From Leifsonia sp. SCN 70-46 (GTDB lineage Bacteria; Actinomycetota; Actinomycetes; Actinomycetales; Microbacteriaceae), in NCBI GenBank assembly GCA_001725325.1, contig MEFY01000001.1:529214-593213 (forward strand): DNA of 64,000 nt. Reading direction: 5' to 3'. The notes beneath the pieces are model-generated. The model made no database searches. It was given only the letters and a program-made list of their open reading frames with translations, and had not been told where the DNA came from. Below are positions 46,696 to 55,142 of the stretch, piece after piece. Position numbers and translations under genes: made by a program. Every line of letters starts with the position of its first letter. The first letter of the stretch is position 1.

Positions 46696-47469
46696 GTGAC
46701 CGAACTGACCCAGGGCGACATCAGCGCCGAGATCGCCGAGCTGCACGCGGCCTACGATGCGAGGCGGGCGGCGGGGATGCCCGCGCTCGACTCCGCGCAG
46801 GTCGACTTCGCCCCGTACCGCTCGAGCGTGCTGCGGCACCCGACGAAGAACCCCAAGCTCGTCGACCCGGAGTCGATAGAGCTCGCGTCCCCCGCCTTCG
46901 GGCACCGGGACGTCGCGGCGGTCGAGGCCGACCTCACCGTGCAGCACTCGGGCGAGCCGCTCGGCGAGCGCATGGTCGTCACGGGCCGCGTGCTCGACGG
47001 CGACGGCCGGCCCGTGCGGCACCAGCTCGTGGAGGTCTGGCAGGCCAACGCGTCGGGGCGGTACATCCACCAGCGCGACCAGCACCCCGCACCGCTCGAC
47101 CCGAACTTCACGGGGGCCGGCCGGTGCATCACCGACGACGACGGCTGGTACCGGTTCGTCACGATCAAGCCCGGCGCCTACCCGTGGAAGAACCACGTGA
47201 ACGCGTGGCGGCCCGCGCACATCCACTTCTCGCTCTTCGGCACCGACTTCACGCAGCGGCTCGTGACGCAGATGTACTTCCCGGGCGACCCGCTCTTCCC
47301 CCTCGACCCGATCTACCAGTCGATCCCGGATCAGGCCGCGCGCGACCGCCTCGTCGCGACGTACGACCACGACCTCTCCAGCCCGGAGTGGTCGCTGGGG
47401 TACCGTTGGGACATCGTCCTGACCGGGCCCAAAGCGACCTGGATCGAGCCCGAGGGGAGCGACGCATGA
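46696..47469 (+). CDS. pcaH: Protocatechuate 3,4-dioxygenase beta subunit
   Basis: A 257-residue intradiol dioxygenase subunit. The Fe(III) ligands are read as Tyr in DDGWYRFVTIKPGAYPW and His in RPAHIHFSLFG. With PcaG it cleaves protocatechuate to 3-carboxy-cis,cis-muconate. It opens the pcaHGBDC operon; pcaG overlaps as ATGA. GTG 46696 is taken as the start because it begins the family-typical N-terminus. Confidence 0.95.
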   Translation: MTELTQGDISAEIAELHAAYDARRAAGMPALDSAQVDFAPYRSSVLRHPTKNPKLVDPESIELASPAFGHRDVAAVEADLTVQHSGEPLGERMVVTGRVLDGDGRPVRHQLVEVWQANASGRYIHQRDQHPAPLDPNFTGAGRCITDDDGWYRFVTIKPGAYPWKNHVNAWRPAHIHFSLFGTDFTQRLVTQMYFPGDPLFPLDPIYQSIPDQAARDRLVATYDHDLSSPEWSLGYRWDIVLTGPKATWIEPEGSDA

Positions 47470-47981
47470 CCCTTCCCGGCACCCCCGGCCAGACCGTCGG
47501 GCCCTTCTTCCGGTACGGCCTCGAGTTCGAGGGCGGCGAGGCCCTCGTGCCCGCGGACCACCCCGGCGCGATCATCCTCTCCGGCCGCGTGACCGACGGC
47601 GCGGGAGACCCCATCCCCGACGCCCTCGTCGAGATCTGGCAGCAGGATGCCGCCGGCCTCATCCCCCACGCCGAGGGCTCGTTCCACCGCGACGGCGAGA
47701 CGTTCACGGGCTGGGGGCGCTGCCACTCCACGGACTACGGCGAGTACTCGTTCAGCACCGTGCTGCCGGAGGCCGACTTCATCTCGGTCGTCGTGTTCGC
47801 GCGCGGACTGCTCGACCGGCTGCACTCGCGCATCTACCTGCCCGGCCGCAGCGACGCGTTCCTCGAGTCGCTCGAACCGGAGGAGCGCGCGACCCTCGTG
47901 GCGGTGCCGACGGCCGGCGGGCTGCGCCACGACATCCGCCTGCAGGGCGAGCGGGAGACGGTGTTCCTTGCCTTTCCGTGA
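47466..47981 (+). CDS. pcaG: Protocatechuate 3,4-dioxygenase alpha subunit
   Basis: A 171-residue alpha subunit, shorter than the beta and without the full iron ligand set, as expected. The GQTVGPFF N-terminus, GRVTDGAGDPIPDALVEIWQ and the HSRIYLPG segment are typical. ATG 47466 overlaps the pcaH stop. Confidence 0.95.
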   Translation: MTLPGTPGQTVGPFFRYGLEFEGGEALVPADHPGAIILSGRVTDGAGDPIPDALVEIWQQDAAGLIPHAEGSFHRDGETFTGWGRCHSTDYGEYSFSTVLPEADFISVVVFARGLLDRLHSRIYLPGRSDAFLESLEPEERATLVAVPTAGGLRHDIRLQGERETVFLAFP

Positions 47982-49095
47982 CGTGGGCCTGCTGTCGCCC
48001 GGCACGGTCGGGGCCGACGACGCCGTCTCCGACGACGCCGTGCTGCAGGCGCTCGTCGACGTCGAGGCCGCCTACTCGCGGGCGCTCGGCGGCGAGGCGT
48101 CGCCGGGCGCGCCCGACCTCGAGTCGGTGGCGCTCCGCGCGCGCGGCGGCGGCAACCCCGTGATCCCGCTCATCGCCGAGCTGCGGGCCGCGGCGGGCCC
48201 CGGTGCCCTCGTGCACACGGGGGCGACGAGCCAGGACATCCTCGACAGCGCGCTCATGCTGCTCGCGTCGCGCGCCCGCGCGACCATGCTCGTGCGCCTC
48301 GACGCCGCGATCACGTCGCTCGCGCACCTCGCCGACGACCACCGTGGGACCGTGGCCGCGGCCCGCACCATCACGCAGCACGCCGTGCCCACGACCTACG
48401 GCCTGCGGTTCGCGACGTGGCTCACGAGCCTGCTCGACGCGCGCGACGACCTGCGCGCCGTCGTGCTGCCCGTGCAGCTGGGCGGCGCCGCCGGCACCCT
48501 CGCCTCGCTCGTGCAGCTCGGGCACCCGGACGCACCGGCGGCGCTCGCGCGCGAGCTCGGCCTCGCCGAGTCCGCACCCTGGCACGTCTCCCGCGCCCCC
48601 GTGACCCGGCTCGGGGACGCGCTCACGCGCGTCACCGACGCGTGCGGCACGATCGGGGCGAACGTCGCGACGCTCTCGCGCACCGAGATCGGCGAGCTGG
48701 CCGAGCCCGCCGCCGAGGGCCGCGGCGGATCGTCGGCGATGCCGCAGAAGCACAACCCCGTGCTGAGCGTCCTGCTGCGCTCGGTGTCGCTGCGGGCGCC
48801 GGGCCTCGCGTCCACGCTGCACGTCTCCGCCGCGTCGTTCGTCGACGAGCGGCCGGACGGCGCCTGGCACGCCGAGTGGCCCACCCTGCGGGAGCTGCTG
48901 CGGCTCGGGCTCGGCGGATCCGCCCTGCTCGAGGAGCTGCTCGGCGGGCTCACCGTCGACCTCGACGCCGTCGCGCGCAACCTCGCCCTCGACGACCTGC
49001 GCGCCGAGCAGCGCTCGCTGGGCGGCGAGGGTGGCCCGTACACCGGCCTATCCGACCACTTCGTCGACGCCGCCATCCGGAGGGCCCGCGCATGA
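47968..49095 (+). CDS. pcaB: 3-carboxy-cis,cis-muconate cycloisomerase
   Basis: A 375-residue fumarase/aspartase superfamily enzyme. The signature SSAMPQKHNP near 250 and THTGATSQD-like VHTGATSQDI near 75 are present. It cyclises 3-carboxymuconate to 4-carboxymuconolactone. TTG 47968 (overlapping pcaG by 14 nt) gives the family-like MPFRDVGLLSPG; GTG 47983, one base past the pcaG stop, is the alternative. Confidence 0.92.
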   Translation: MPFRDVGLLSPGTVGADDAVSDDAVLQALVDVEAAYSRALGGEASPGAPDLESVALRARGGGNPVIPLIAELRAAAGPGALVHTGATSQDILDSALMLLASRARATMLVRLDAAITSLAHLADDHRGTVAAARTITQHAVPTTYGLRFATWLTSLLDARDDLRAVVLPVQLGGAAGTLASLVQLGHPDAPAALARELGLAESAPWHVSRAPVTRLGDALTRVTDACGTIGANVATLSRTEIGELAEPAAEGRGGSSAMPQKHNPVLSVLLRSVSLRAPGLASTLHVSAASFVDERPDGAWHAEWPTLRELLRLGLGGSALLEELLGGLTVDLDAVARNLALDDLRAEQRSLGGEGGPYTGLSDHFVDAAIRRARA

Positions 49096-49862
49096 TCCCG
49101 CGCATAGCCATCCAGGAGCCCGCGGGCGAGGGCGACGAGCTGCTCGTGCTCGGCCCGTCGCTCGGCACGTCCACCGTGCTGTGGGAGTCGACGGCCGCGC
49201 TCCTGCGCCGGCACTACCGCGTCGCCGCGTGGGACCTCCCCGGCCACGGCGCCTCCCCCGCCGCGACGGACCCCTTCACCGTGGGCGAGATAGCCCTCGG
49301 GGTGCTCGACGCCGTCGACGCGCTCGGCGCGGGGACGTTCCTGTACGCGGGCGTCTCGCTCGGCGGCGCCACGGGCCTCGAGCTGCTGCTGCACGCGCCC
49401 GAGCGCGTGCGCTCCGCGGCCATCCTGTGCTCCGGGGCCAAGATCGGCACGACCGAGGGATGGGTCGAGCGCGCGCTGCACGTGCGCAGCCAGGGCACGG
49501 CGTCGCTCGTCGTGCCGTCGGCGAGCCGCTGGTTCGCCCCCGGGTCCATCGAGCGCCACCCGGACGGCACGGGCCGGCTGCTGCACTCCCTGCGCGACGC
49601 GGACGACGAGAGCTACGCGCTGTGCGCGGAGGCGCTCGCGATCTACGACGTGCGGGCGCTGCTCGGCAACATCCCCGTGCCCGTGCTCGCGCTGTGGGGC
49701 GAGCACGACCAGGTCGTGGGTGAGCGGCAGTCGGAGGAGATCGCGGAGGGCGTGCAGCACGGGACGTCCGCGCCCGTGCGCGGGGCCGCCCACCTCGCGC
49801 CCGTCGAGCAGCCGGAGGCCGTCGCATCCTCGCTGATCGCACATTTCGGAGGAACAGCATGA
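49092..49862 (+). CDS. pcaD: 3-oxoadipate enol-lactonase
   Basis: A 256-residue alpha/beta hydrolase with nucleophile Ser in AGVSLGGATG (near 91), WGEHDQVV for the acid and GAAHLAPVEQP for the His. It hydrolyses 3-oxoadipate enol-lactone. ATG 49092 overlaps the pcaB stop and its own stop overlaps pcaC (ATGA). PcaC is separate here, not fused to PcaD as in some actinobacteria. Confidence 0.92.
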   Translation: MIPRIAIQEPAGEGDELLVLGPSLGTSTVLWESTAALLRRHYRVAAWDLPGHGASPAATDPFTVGEIALGVLDAVDALGAGTFLYAGVSLGGATGLELLLHAPERVRSAAILCSGAKIGTTEGWVERALHVRSQGTASLVVPSASRWFAPGSIERHPDGTGRLLHSLRDADDESYALCAEALAIYDVRALLGNIPVPVLALWGEHDQVVGERQSEEIAEGVQHGTSAPVRGAAHLAPVEQPEAVASSLIAHFGGTA

Positions 49863-50218
49863 CCTACGACGAAGGCATGGCGGTGCGGCGCGAGGTGCTC
49901 GGCGACGCGCACGTCGACCGTGCGAACGCGGGGATCACCGACGAGACGCGCGAGTTCCAGGAGCTCATCACGACGTACGCGTGGGGCGAGATCTGGACCC
50001 GCCCGGGCCTCGCGCGCCGCGACCGCAGCATCGCAGTGCTGAGCTCGCTCATCGCGCTCGGGCACTGGGACGAGCTGCCCATGCACCTGCGCGCCGCGAA
50101 GACCAACGGGCTCACGCGCGACGAGATCGTCGAGGTGCTGCTGCAGTCGGCGGTCTACGCGGGCGTGCCCGCGGCGAACCACGCCTTCGCGATCGCGAAG
50201 GACGTCTGGGCCGAGTAG
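49859..50218 (+). CDS. pcaC: 4-carboxymuconolactone decarboxylase
   Basis: A 119-residue AhpD-like decarboxylase; EFQELITTYAWGEIWTRPGL and the ALGHWDELPMHLRAA helix are typical of PcaC. It makes 3-oxoadipate enol-lactone. Last gene of pcaHGBDC; its stop is 1 nt from the convergent glutathione peroxidase end. Confidence 0.94.
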   Translation: MTYDEGMAVRREVLGDAHVDRANAGITDETREFQELITTYAWGEIWTRPGLARRDRSIAVLSSLIALGHWDELPMHLRAAKTNGLTRDEIVEVLLQSAVYAGVPAANHAFAIAKDVWAE

Positions 50219-50219
50219 C

Positions 50220-50714
50220 TCAGCGGGGCAGCACGGCCTCGATCGCCGCGATCACCTCGGGGGCGTCGGGCAGCGTCTTGGGGCGGAAGCGGCCCACGAC
50301 CTCGCCGTCGGGCGCGACGAGGAACTTCTCGAAGTTCCACTGGATGTCGCCCGCCTCGCCCTGCGCGTCCGGCGTCTCGACGAGCGCCTCGTAGACAGGG
50401 TGGCGGCCCTCGCCGTTGACCTCGATCTTGCCGAGGATCGGGAACGTCGTGCCGTAGGTCGCGGAGCAGAAGTCCGCCATCTCCTGGTTGCCCTCGGGCG
50501 ACTGGCCGGCGAACTGGTTGCACGGGAAGCCGATGACCGTGAGCCCGCGCTCGGCGTACTGCTTCTGCAGCTGCTCGAGCTGCTCGAACTGCGGGGTCAG
50601 GCCGCAGCGCGAGGCGACGTTGACGACGAGCAGCGCCTCGCCCCGGTGGTCGGCGAGCGTGGTCGTGGAGCCGTCGACGGCCTCGAAGGTCGCGTCGTAG
50701 TCGAGCGTGGTCAT
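50220..50714 (-). CDS. Glutathione peroxidase family thiol peroxidase
   Basis: A 164-residue GPx-fold protein with peroxidatic Cys37 (VASRCGLTPQ), GFPCNQFAGQSPE near 80 and the WNFEKFLV motif. Being a Cys form in an actinobacterium, it most likely uses thioredoxin or mycothiol-linked electrons rather than glutathione. It is divergent from the thioesterase gene by 14 nt. Confidence 0.93.
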   Translation of the reverse strand: MTTLDYDATFEAVDGSTTTLADHRGEALLVVNVASRCGLTPQFEQLEQLQKQYAERGLTVIGFPCNQFAGQSPEGNQEMADFCSATYGTTFPILGKIEVNGEGRHPVYEALVETPDAQGEAGDIQWNFEKFLVAPDGEVVGRFRPKTLPDAPEVIAAIEAVLPR

Positions 50715-50728
50715 GGTTCAATCGTGCC
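50715..50728. promoter_or_regulatory. Overlapping divergent promoters in a 14-nt gap
   Basis: The gap GGTTCAATCGTGCC is all that separates two start codons. TTCAAT (50717-50722) is 6 nt before ATG 50729 and CACGAT (50726-50721, minus) is 6 nt before ATG 50714. Both genes are therefore likely leaderless and share overlapping -10 boxes. Confidence 0.4.
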
Positions 50729-51127
50729 ATGAGCACAGCACGCGACCTGGTCCAGGCGCTCCACGACTCCGACGCGGTCTCGGCATCCCTCGGCATCTCG
50801 ATCGACTCGGTCGAGGCGGGGCGCGTCGCGCTCAGGATGCCCGTAGCCGACGCCATGGCGAACGGCCACGGCCTCGTGCACGGCGGCTACCTGTTCCTGC
50901 TCGCGGACACGGCGTTCGCCTACTCCTGCGTCTCGCTGGGGAGGCCGTCGGTCACCCGCACCGCCGACATCGCGTTCCTCGCGCCGGGCCGCGCGGGCAG
51001 CGAGCTCGTGGCGAGAGCCGAGGCCCGCACCGAAGCGGGCCGCACGACGATCGTCGACGTGCGGGTCACGCAGGGCGACGAGCTGCTCGCGGAGTTCCGC
51101 GGCCACGGCACCCTCGTGTCTCGCTAA
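50729..51127 (+). CDS. PaaI-type hotdog thioesterase
   Basis: A 132-residue hotdog-fold thioesterase of the hydroxyphenylacetyl-CoA (PaaI) group; NGHGLVHGGYLFLLADTAFAY holds the catalytic region. It probably clears dead-end aryl- or acyl-CoAs, in keeping with the aromatic catabolism genes around it. The stop TAA and the last codons (VSR) lie within the repeat element at 51111-51184, just as for the P450 at 3863. Confidence 0.9.
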   Translation: MSTARDLVQALHDSDAVSASLGISIDSVEAGRVALRMPVADAMANGHGLVHGGYLFLLADTAFAYSCVSLGRPSVTRTADIAFLAPGRAGSELVARAEARTEAGRTTIVDVRVTQGDELLAEFRGHGTLVSR

Positions 51128-51184
51128 TCGGCACGAGTCGCGCACATCTCCGCGTCTCGTGCCACTCTGCGAGACACGAGGGGA
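51111..51184. repeat. REP-like hairpin element, copy 2
   Basis: Perfect 14-bp outer arms CCCTCGTGTCTCGC (51111-51124) and complement (51169-51182), inner arms GGCACGAG (51130-51137) and CTCGTGCC (51156-51163), centre GCACATCTCC (51142-51151). The outer arm and the centre (reversed) match the element at 3847-3919, so the two are inverted copies of one family. Confidence 0.7.
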
Positions 51185-51189
51185 AGGGG

Positions 51190-51236
51190 TTGACGGCGAG
51201 AGCGGATCGTATATGATTTCGGATATCGGATTCGAG
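51190..51236 (+). promoter_or_regulatory. Promoter and possible GntR operator of the FAH-RraA operon
   Basis: TTGACG (51190-51195), 16-nt spacer, TATGAT (51212-51217) is the best sigma-70-like promoter in the window. Directly after the -10 comes TTCGGATATCGGATTC, containing the imperfect dyad CGGATATCGG, a candidate operator for the GntR protein encoded second in the operon. An RBS (GACGAGG) precedes ATG 51248. Confidence 0.55.
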
Positions 51237-51247
51237 ACGAGGACGTC

Positions 51248-52684
51248 ATGGCTATCACCCGGCCCGGCAAGGTCATCGCACTGCACCTGAACTACCCCTC
51301 GCGCATCGCGCAGCGCGGGCGCACGCCCGAGCAGCCGTCGTACTTCATCAAGCCCGGCACGTCGGTGAGCGAGTCGGGCACCCCCCTCGAGCGCCCCGCG
51401 GGCACCGAGCTCCTCGCGTTCGAGGGCGAGGTCGCACTCGTCATCGGCACGACCGCGCGCCGCGTCTCGCCCGACGAGGGCTGGGCCCACGTCTCGCACG
51501 TGACCGCCGCCGACGACTTCGGCGTGTACGACCTGCGGTACGCCGACAAGGGCTCCAACCTCAAGTCCAAGGGCGGGGACGGCTTCACGCCGCTCGGCCC
51601 CGACCTCATTGACGCCCGCACCGTCGACCCCGCGGCCCTGCGCGTGCGCACCTGGGTCAACGGCGAGCTCGTGCAGGAGGACACGACGGAGGGCCTCGTC
51701 TTCGGCTTCGGCCGGCTCGTGGCCGACCTCTCCCAGCTCATGACGCTCGAACCCGGAGACGTCATCCTCACGGGCACTCCCGCCGGGTCGTCCGTCGTGG
51801 TGCCCGGCGACACCGTCGAGGTCGAGGTGGACGCCCCCACGGCCCCCGGCGCCCCGACGTCGGGTCGTCTCGTGACTCCCGTCGTGGAGGGCACGACCCC
51901 GCTCGCCGACTTCGGCGCGACCCCCCGCGTGGACGACCTCCAGCGTGCCGAGGCGTGGGGCTCGCCGGAGGCCGCGGGCCTGGCGCCGAAGGCGGGCATC
52001 CTCACCGACGAGCTCAAGGCCCGCATCAACTCGGTGGGCACGGCGACCCTGAGCGCCCAGCTGCGCAAGCTCGGGTACAACAACGTCTCGATCGACGGCC
52101 TGCACTCCACGCGGCCGGACGCGCGGCTCCTCGGCCTCGCACGAACGCTGCGCTTCATCCCCAACCGCGAGGACCTCTTCGAGTCGCACGGCGGCGGGTT
52201 CAACGCCCAGAAGCGCGCGTTCGACACCCTCAACCCCGACGACGTGCTCGTGATCGAGGCGCGCGGCGAGACGGGCACGGGCACCGTGGGCGACATCCTC
52301 GCCCTGCGCGCACAGCTCCGCGGCGCGGCGGGCATCGTCACCGACGGCGGCGTGCGCGACGTCGCCGCGGTCGCCGCGCTCGACATCCCCACCTACTTCG
52401 CCAACGCGCATCCCGCGGTGCTCGGCCGCCGCCACGTGCCGTGGGACACCGACCTCACGATCGCGTGCGGCGGCGCCGCAGTGCAGCCGGGCGACATCAT
52501 CGTGGGCGACGCCGACGGCGTGCTCGTCATCCCGCCGTCCCTCATCGAGAAGGTCGTCGAGGGCGCCATCGAGCAGGAGCGCCAGGAGCGCTTCATCCTC
52601 GAGATGGTCGCCGCGGGCGAGAGCGTCGACGGCCTCTACCCGCTCACGGGCGCGTGGAAGGAGCGTTACGAGGCATGGCTGTGA
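51248..52684 (+). CDS. FAH-family hydrolase fused to RraA-like aldolase
   Basis: A 478-residue two-domain protein. Residues 1 to about 215 are a fumarylacetoacetate hydrolase-family domain (FEGEVALVIG metal acids, KSKGGDGFTPLGP, TGTPAG), as in HpcE/HpaG isomerase-decarboxylases. Residues about 240-460 are an RraA-like domain (GIVTDGGVRDVAAV; GDIIVGDADGVLVIP), the family that includes HMG/CHA aldolases. The fusion would join isomerisation/decarboxylation of a meta-cleavage product with aldol cleavage of an oxo-acid. Which acid is unknown; homoprotocatechuate-type degradation is the best guess. Confidence 0.87.
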   Translation: MAITRPGKVIALHLNYPSRIAQRGRTPEQPSYFIKPGTSVSESGTPLERPAGTELLAFEGEVALVIGTTARRVSPDEGWAHVSHVTAADDFGVYDLRYADKGSNLKSKGGDGFTPLGPDLIDARTVDPAALRVRTWVNGELVQEDTTEGLVFGFGRLVADLSQLMTLEPGDVILTGTPAGSSVVVPGDTVEVEVDAPTAPGAPTSGRLVTPVVEGTTPLADFGATPRVDDLQRAEAWGSPEAAGLAPKAGILTDELKARINSVGTATLSAQLRKLGYNNVSIDGLHSTRPDARLLGLARTLRFIPNREDLFESHGGGFNAQKRAFDTLNPDDVLVIEARGETGTGTVGDILALRAQLRGAAGIVTDGGVRDVAAVAALDIPTYFANAHPAVLGRRHVPWDTDLTIACGGAAVQPGDIIVGDADGVLVIPPSLIEKVVEGAIEQERQERFILEMVAAGESVDGLYPLTGAWKERYEAWL

Positions 52685-53343
52685 CACTCTCCAAGGCCCA
52701 GCTGTCGTACGACTGGATCAGGCAGCGCATCGACGACGGCACCTTCGTGCCCGGCTACCGGCTCGTGCTCGGCCAGATCGCCAAGGAGCTCGACGTGAGC
52801 GCCGTGCCGGTGCGCGAGGCGATCAGGATGCTCGAGGCCGAGGGCCTCGTGACGTTCGAGCGCAATGTGGGGGCGCAGGTCGCACTCATCAAGGAGACCG
52901 AGTACCTGCACACCATGCAGACCCTCGCGGTCGTGGAGGGTGTCGCGACCTCGCTCTCCGCACCCTTCATCACCGCCGCCGACATCGTGCGCGCCCGCGC
53001 GATCAACGCCGAGATGCGCGAGTGCCTCGAGCACTTCGACCCCCCGCGCTTCACGCAGCTCAACCTCGACTTCCACTCGGTGCTGTTCGAGAACTGCCCC
53101 AACCCCCACATCCTCGATCTCGTGCACCGCGGCTGGAACCGCATGAAGGTGCTGCGCGACTCGACATTCAGCTTCGTCCCGGGCCGTGCTCGCGAGTCAG
53201 TCGACGAACACGAGGCGCTCCTGCGCCTCATCGAAACAGGTGCGGACGACCTCGAGATCGAGATGGCGGCGCGGGCCCACCGCACCGGGACGCTCGACGC
53301 CTTCCTCGCCTACAAGACCCACACGAAAGCAGGACCGCAGTGA
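52675..53343 (+). CDS. GntR family transcriptional regulator
   Basis: A 222-residue FadR/FCD-type GntR protein; the wHTH includes AKELDVSAVPVREAIRMLEAEG near 38-60 and the ligand domain carries NLDFHSVLF and DEHEALLRLI. It overlaps the FAH-RraA gene by 10 nt and is cotranscribed, so it probably controls the promoter at 51190. Confidence 0.9.
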   Translation: MAVTLSKAQLSYDWIRQRIDDGTFVPGYRLVLGQIAKELDVSAVPVREAIRMLEAEGLVTFERNVGAQVALIKETEYLHTMQTLAVVEGVATSLSAPFITAADIVRARAINAEMRECLEHFDPPRFTQLNLDFHSVLFENCPNPHILDLVHRGWNRMKVLRDSTFSFVPGRARESVDEHEALLRLIETGADDLEIEMAARAHRTGTLDAFLAYKTHTKAGPQ

Positions 53344-54275
53344 AGTTCCGCACTGATCCGAGCCAGATCAAGGGCTCGATAGCACCCCTCATGACCCCGT
53401 TCCTCGCCACGGGCGAGGTCGACCACGACAGCCTCGCGAACCTCGTGAACTGGCAGCTCGCCAACGGCACGCACGGCATCTCGCTCGGCGGCTCGACGGG
53501 CGAGCCCAGCTCGCAGTCGGTCCAGGAGCGCGCGGACGCGATCCGCACGGTCGCGAAGACGATCGACGACCGCGTGCCGTTCATGCCGGGCACGGGCACC
53601 GAGAAGCTCGAGGAGACGCTCGAGCTGACGGCCGCGGCACAGGATGCCGGAGCCGACGCCGTGCTCATCATCACGCCGTACTACGCCCGCCCCACGCAGG
53701 AGGCGCTGTACACGTGGTACACGACCGTCGCGCGCGAGTTCCCCGACCTGCCGATCGTCGCGTACAACGTGCCGAGCCGCACGGCGGTCGACATCGCCCC
53801 CGAGACCGTCGCGCGCCTCTACCGCGACGTGGACAACTTCGTCGGCGTCAAGGAGACCACGAAGGACTTCGAGCACTTCTCCCGAGTGCTGCAGCTGTGT
53901 GGCAAGGACCTCCTCGTGTGGAGCGGCATCGAGCTGCTGTGCCTGCCCCTGCTCGCCCTCGGCGGCATCGGCTTCATCAGCGCGACGTCCAACATCGCGC
54001 CGCGCGCGCACGCCGACCTCTACGAGGCGTGGGCGTCGGGCGACATCGAGCGCGCCCGCGAGATCCACTACGGCCTCCACCCGCTCGTCGACCTGCTGTT
54101 CGTCGAGACCAACCCCGCACCCGGCAAGTGGGTGCTCGAGCAGCGCGGGCTCGTCACCTCCGGCTTCGTGCGCCCGCCGCTCATCACGCCGACGGACGCC
54201 GGCCTCACCAAGATCAGGGCGCTCCTCGCCGAGGGCGAGCAGTGGCTCACGAGCACGGAAGGGTTCACGCGATGA
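53340..54275 (+). CDS. Dihydrodipicolinate synthase family lyase
   Basis: A 311-residue class I aldolase. GGSTGEPSS near 50, the Tyr in ITPYYARP near 137 and the Schiff-base Lys in VGVKETTKD near 166 fit the DapA/NAL family. In a degradative operon it is more likely an oxo-acid aldolase or dehydratase than lysine biosynthesis. GTG 53340 overlaps the regulator stop; the broken ALDH follows with ATGA. Confidence 0.9.
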   Translation: MKFRTDPSQIKGSIAPLMTPFLATGEVDHDSLANLVNWQLANGTHGISLGGSTGEPSSQSVQERADAIRTVAKTIDDRVPFMPGTGTEKLEETLELTAAAQDAGADAVLIITPYYARPTQEALYTWYTTVAREFPDLPIVAYNVPSRTAVDIAPETVARLYRDVDNFVGVKETTKDFEHFSRVLQLCGKDLLVWSGIELLCLPLLALGGIGFISATSNIAPRAHADLYEAWASGDIERAREIHYGLHPLVDLLFVETNPAPGKWVLEQRGLVTSGFVRPPLITPTDAGLTKIRALLAEGEQWLTSTEGFTR

Positions 54276-54577
54276 CGCACACGCCCGAGGGGCTGCCCTC
54301 GAAGATCCAGCACTACATCGACGGCGAGTTCGTCGACAGCATCTCCGGCGCGACGTTCGACGTGCTCGAGCCCGCCGGCAACACCGTCTATACGACGGCC
54401 GCGGCCGGGCAGAAGGAGGACATCGACCGCGCCGTCGCCGCGGCGACGGCGGCGTTCGAGAACGGCCCGTGGCCGCGCATGCTCCCCCGCCAGCGCTCGC
54501 GCATCCTCAACCGCATCGCCGACCTCGTCGAGGCGCAGGATGCCCGGCTCGCCGAGCTCGAGACGTTCGACACGGGC
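54272..54577 (+). pseudogene. 5' fragment of an aldehyde dehydrogenase (HpaE-like), truncated
   Basis: About 102 residues match the N-terminus of a carboxymethyl-hydroxymuconic-semialdehyde-type ALDH ([33 protein letters not shown]). A full enzyme is near 500 residues; the NAD-binding and catalytic Cys domains are missing. From about 54578 the frame runs on to 54727 only as antisense of pcaJ. The upstream ATGA overlap with the DapA-family gene shows it was a normal operon member. Confidence 0.8.
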
Positions 54578-55142
54578 CTCGAGCACGAGCCCCTCCGGCG
54601 TCACGTCGATGACCGCGAGGTCGGTGATGATGCGGTCGACGCACGCGCGGCCCGTGAGCGGCAGGGTGCACTCGGTGACGACCTTGGCCGACCCGTCCTT
54701 CGCGACGTGCTCCATGGACGACGATGACGCGGTCGGCGCCCGTCACGAGGTCCATCGCGCCGCCCATGCCCTTGATGAGCTTGCCGGGCACCGCCCAGTT
54801 GGCGATGTCGCCCGCGGCCGAGACCTGCATGGCGCCGAGCACGGCCGTCGCGATGCGGCCGCCGCGGATCATGCCGAACGACGCGGCCGAGTCGAAGTAC
54901 GAGGCACCGGGGAGCACCGTGACGGTCTCCTTGCCGGCGTTGATGAGCTTGGGGTCCGCCTCGCCCTCCCACGGGTAGGGGCCCACCCCCAGCACGCCGT
55001 TCTCCGAGTGCAGCACGACGGTCATCCCCTCGGGCAGGTAGTTGGGGATGAGCGTGGGCAGCCCGATGCCGAGGTTCACGTACGAGCCGTCGACGAGCTC
55101 GAGGGCTGCGCGCGCGGCCATCTGGTCACGGGTGAGCGGCAT
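54575..55142 (-). pseudogene. pcaJ: 3-oxoadipate CoA-transferase subunit B, frameshifted and 3'-truncated
   Basis: Residues 1-142 (to DRVIVV) read in one frame; the expected continuation MEHVAKDGS to LVLEA is in another frame because of one extra G in the GG at 54716-54717. The last 20-30 residues are lost at the junction with the ALDH fragment (about 54575-54587). As it stands no full PcaJ can be made, so the 3-oxoadipate step would need another transferase, unless the sequence has errors. ATG 55142 overlaps the pcaI stop (TGATG). Confidence 0.85.

Noticed and set aside
53340..54275. Lysine-biosynthetic dapA
   Set aside because: The gene is inside a GntR-controlled degradative operon between an FAH-RraA fusion and an ALDH; family membership alone does not support DapA.
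54272..54727. A 151-codon plus-strand ORF as one intact protein
   Set aside because: Only the first 102 codons are ALDH; the remainder is the antisense of pcaJ, so it is a junction product and not a real protein family.
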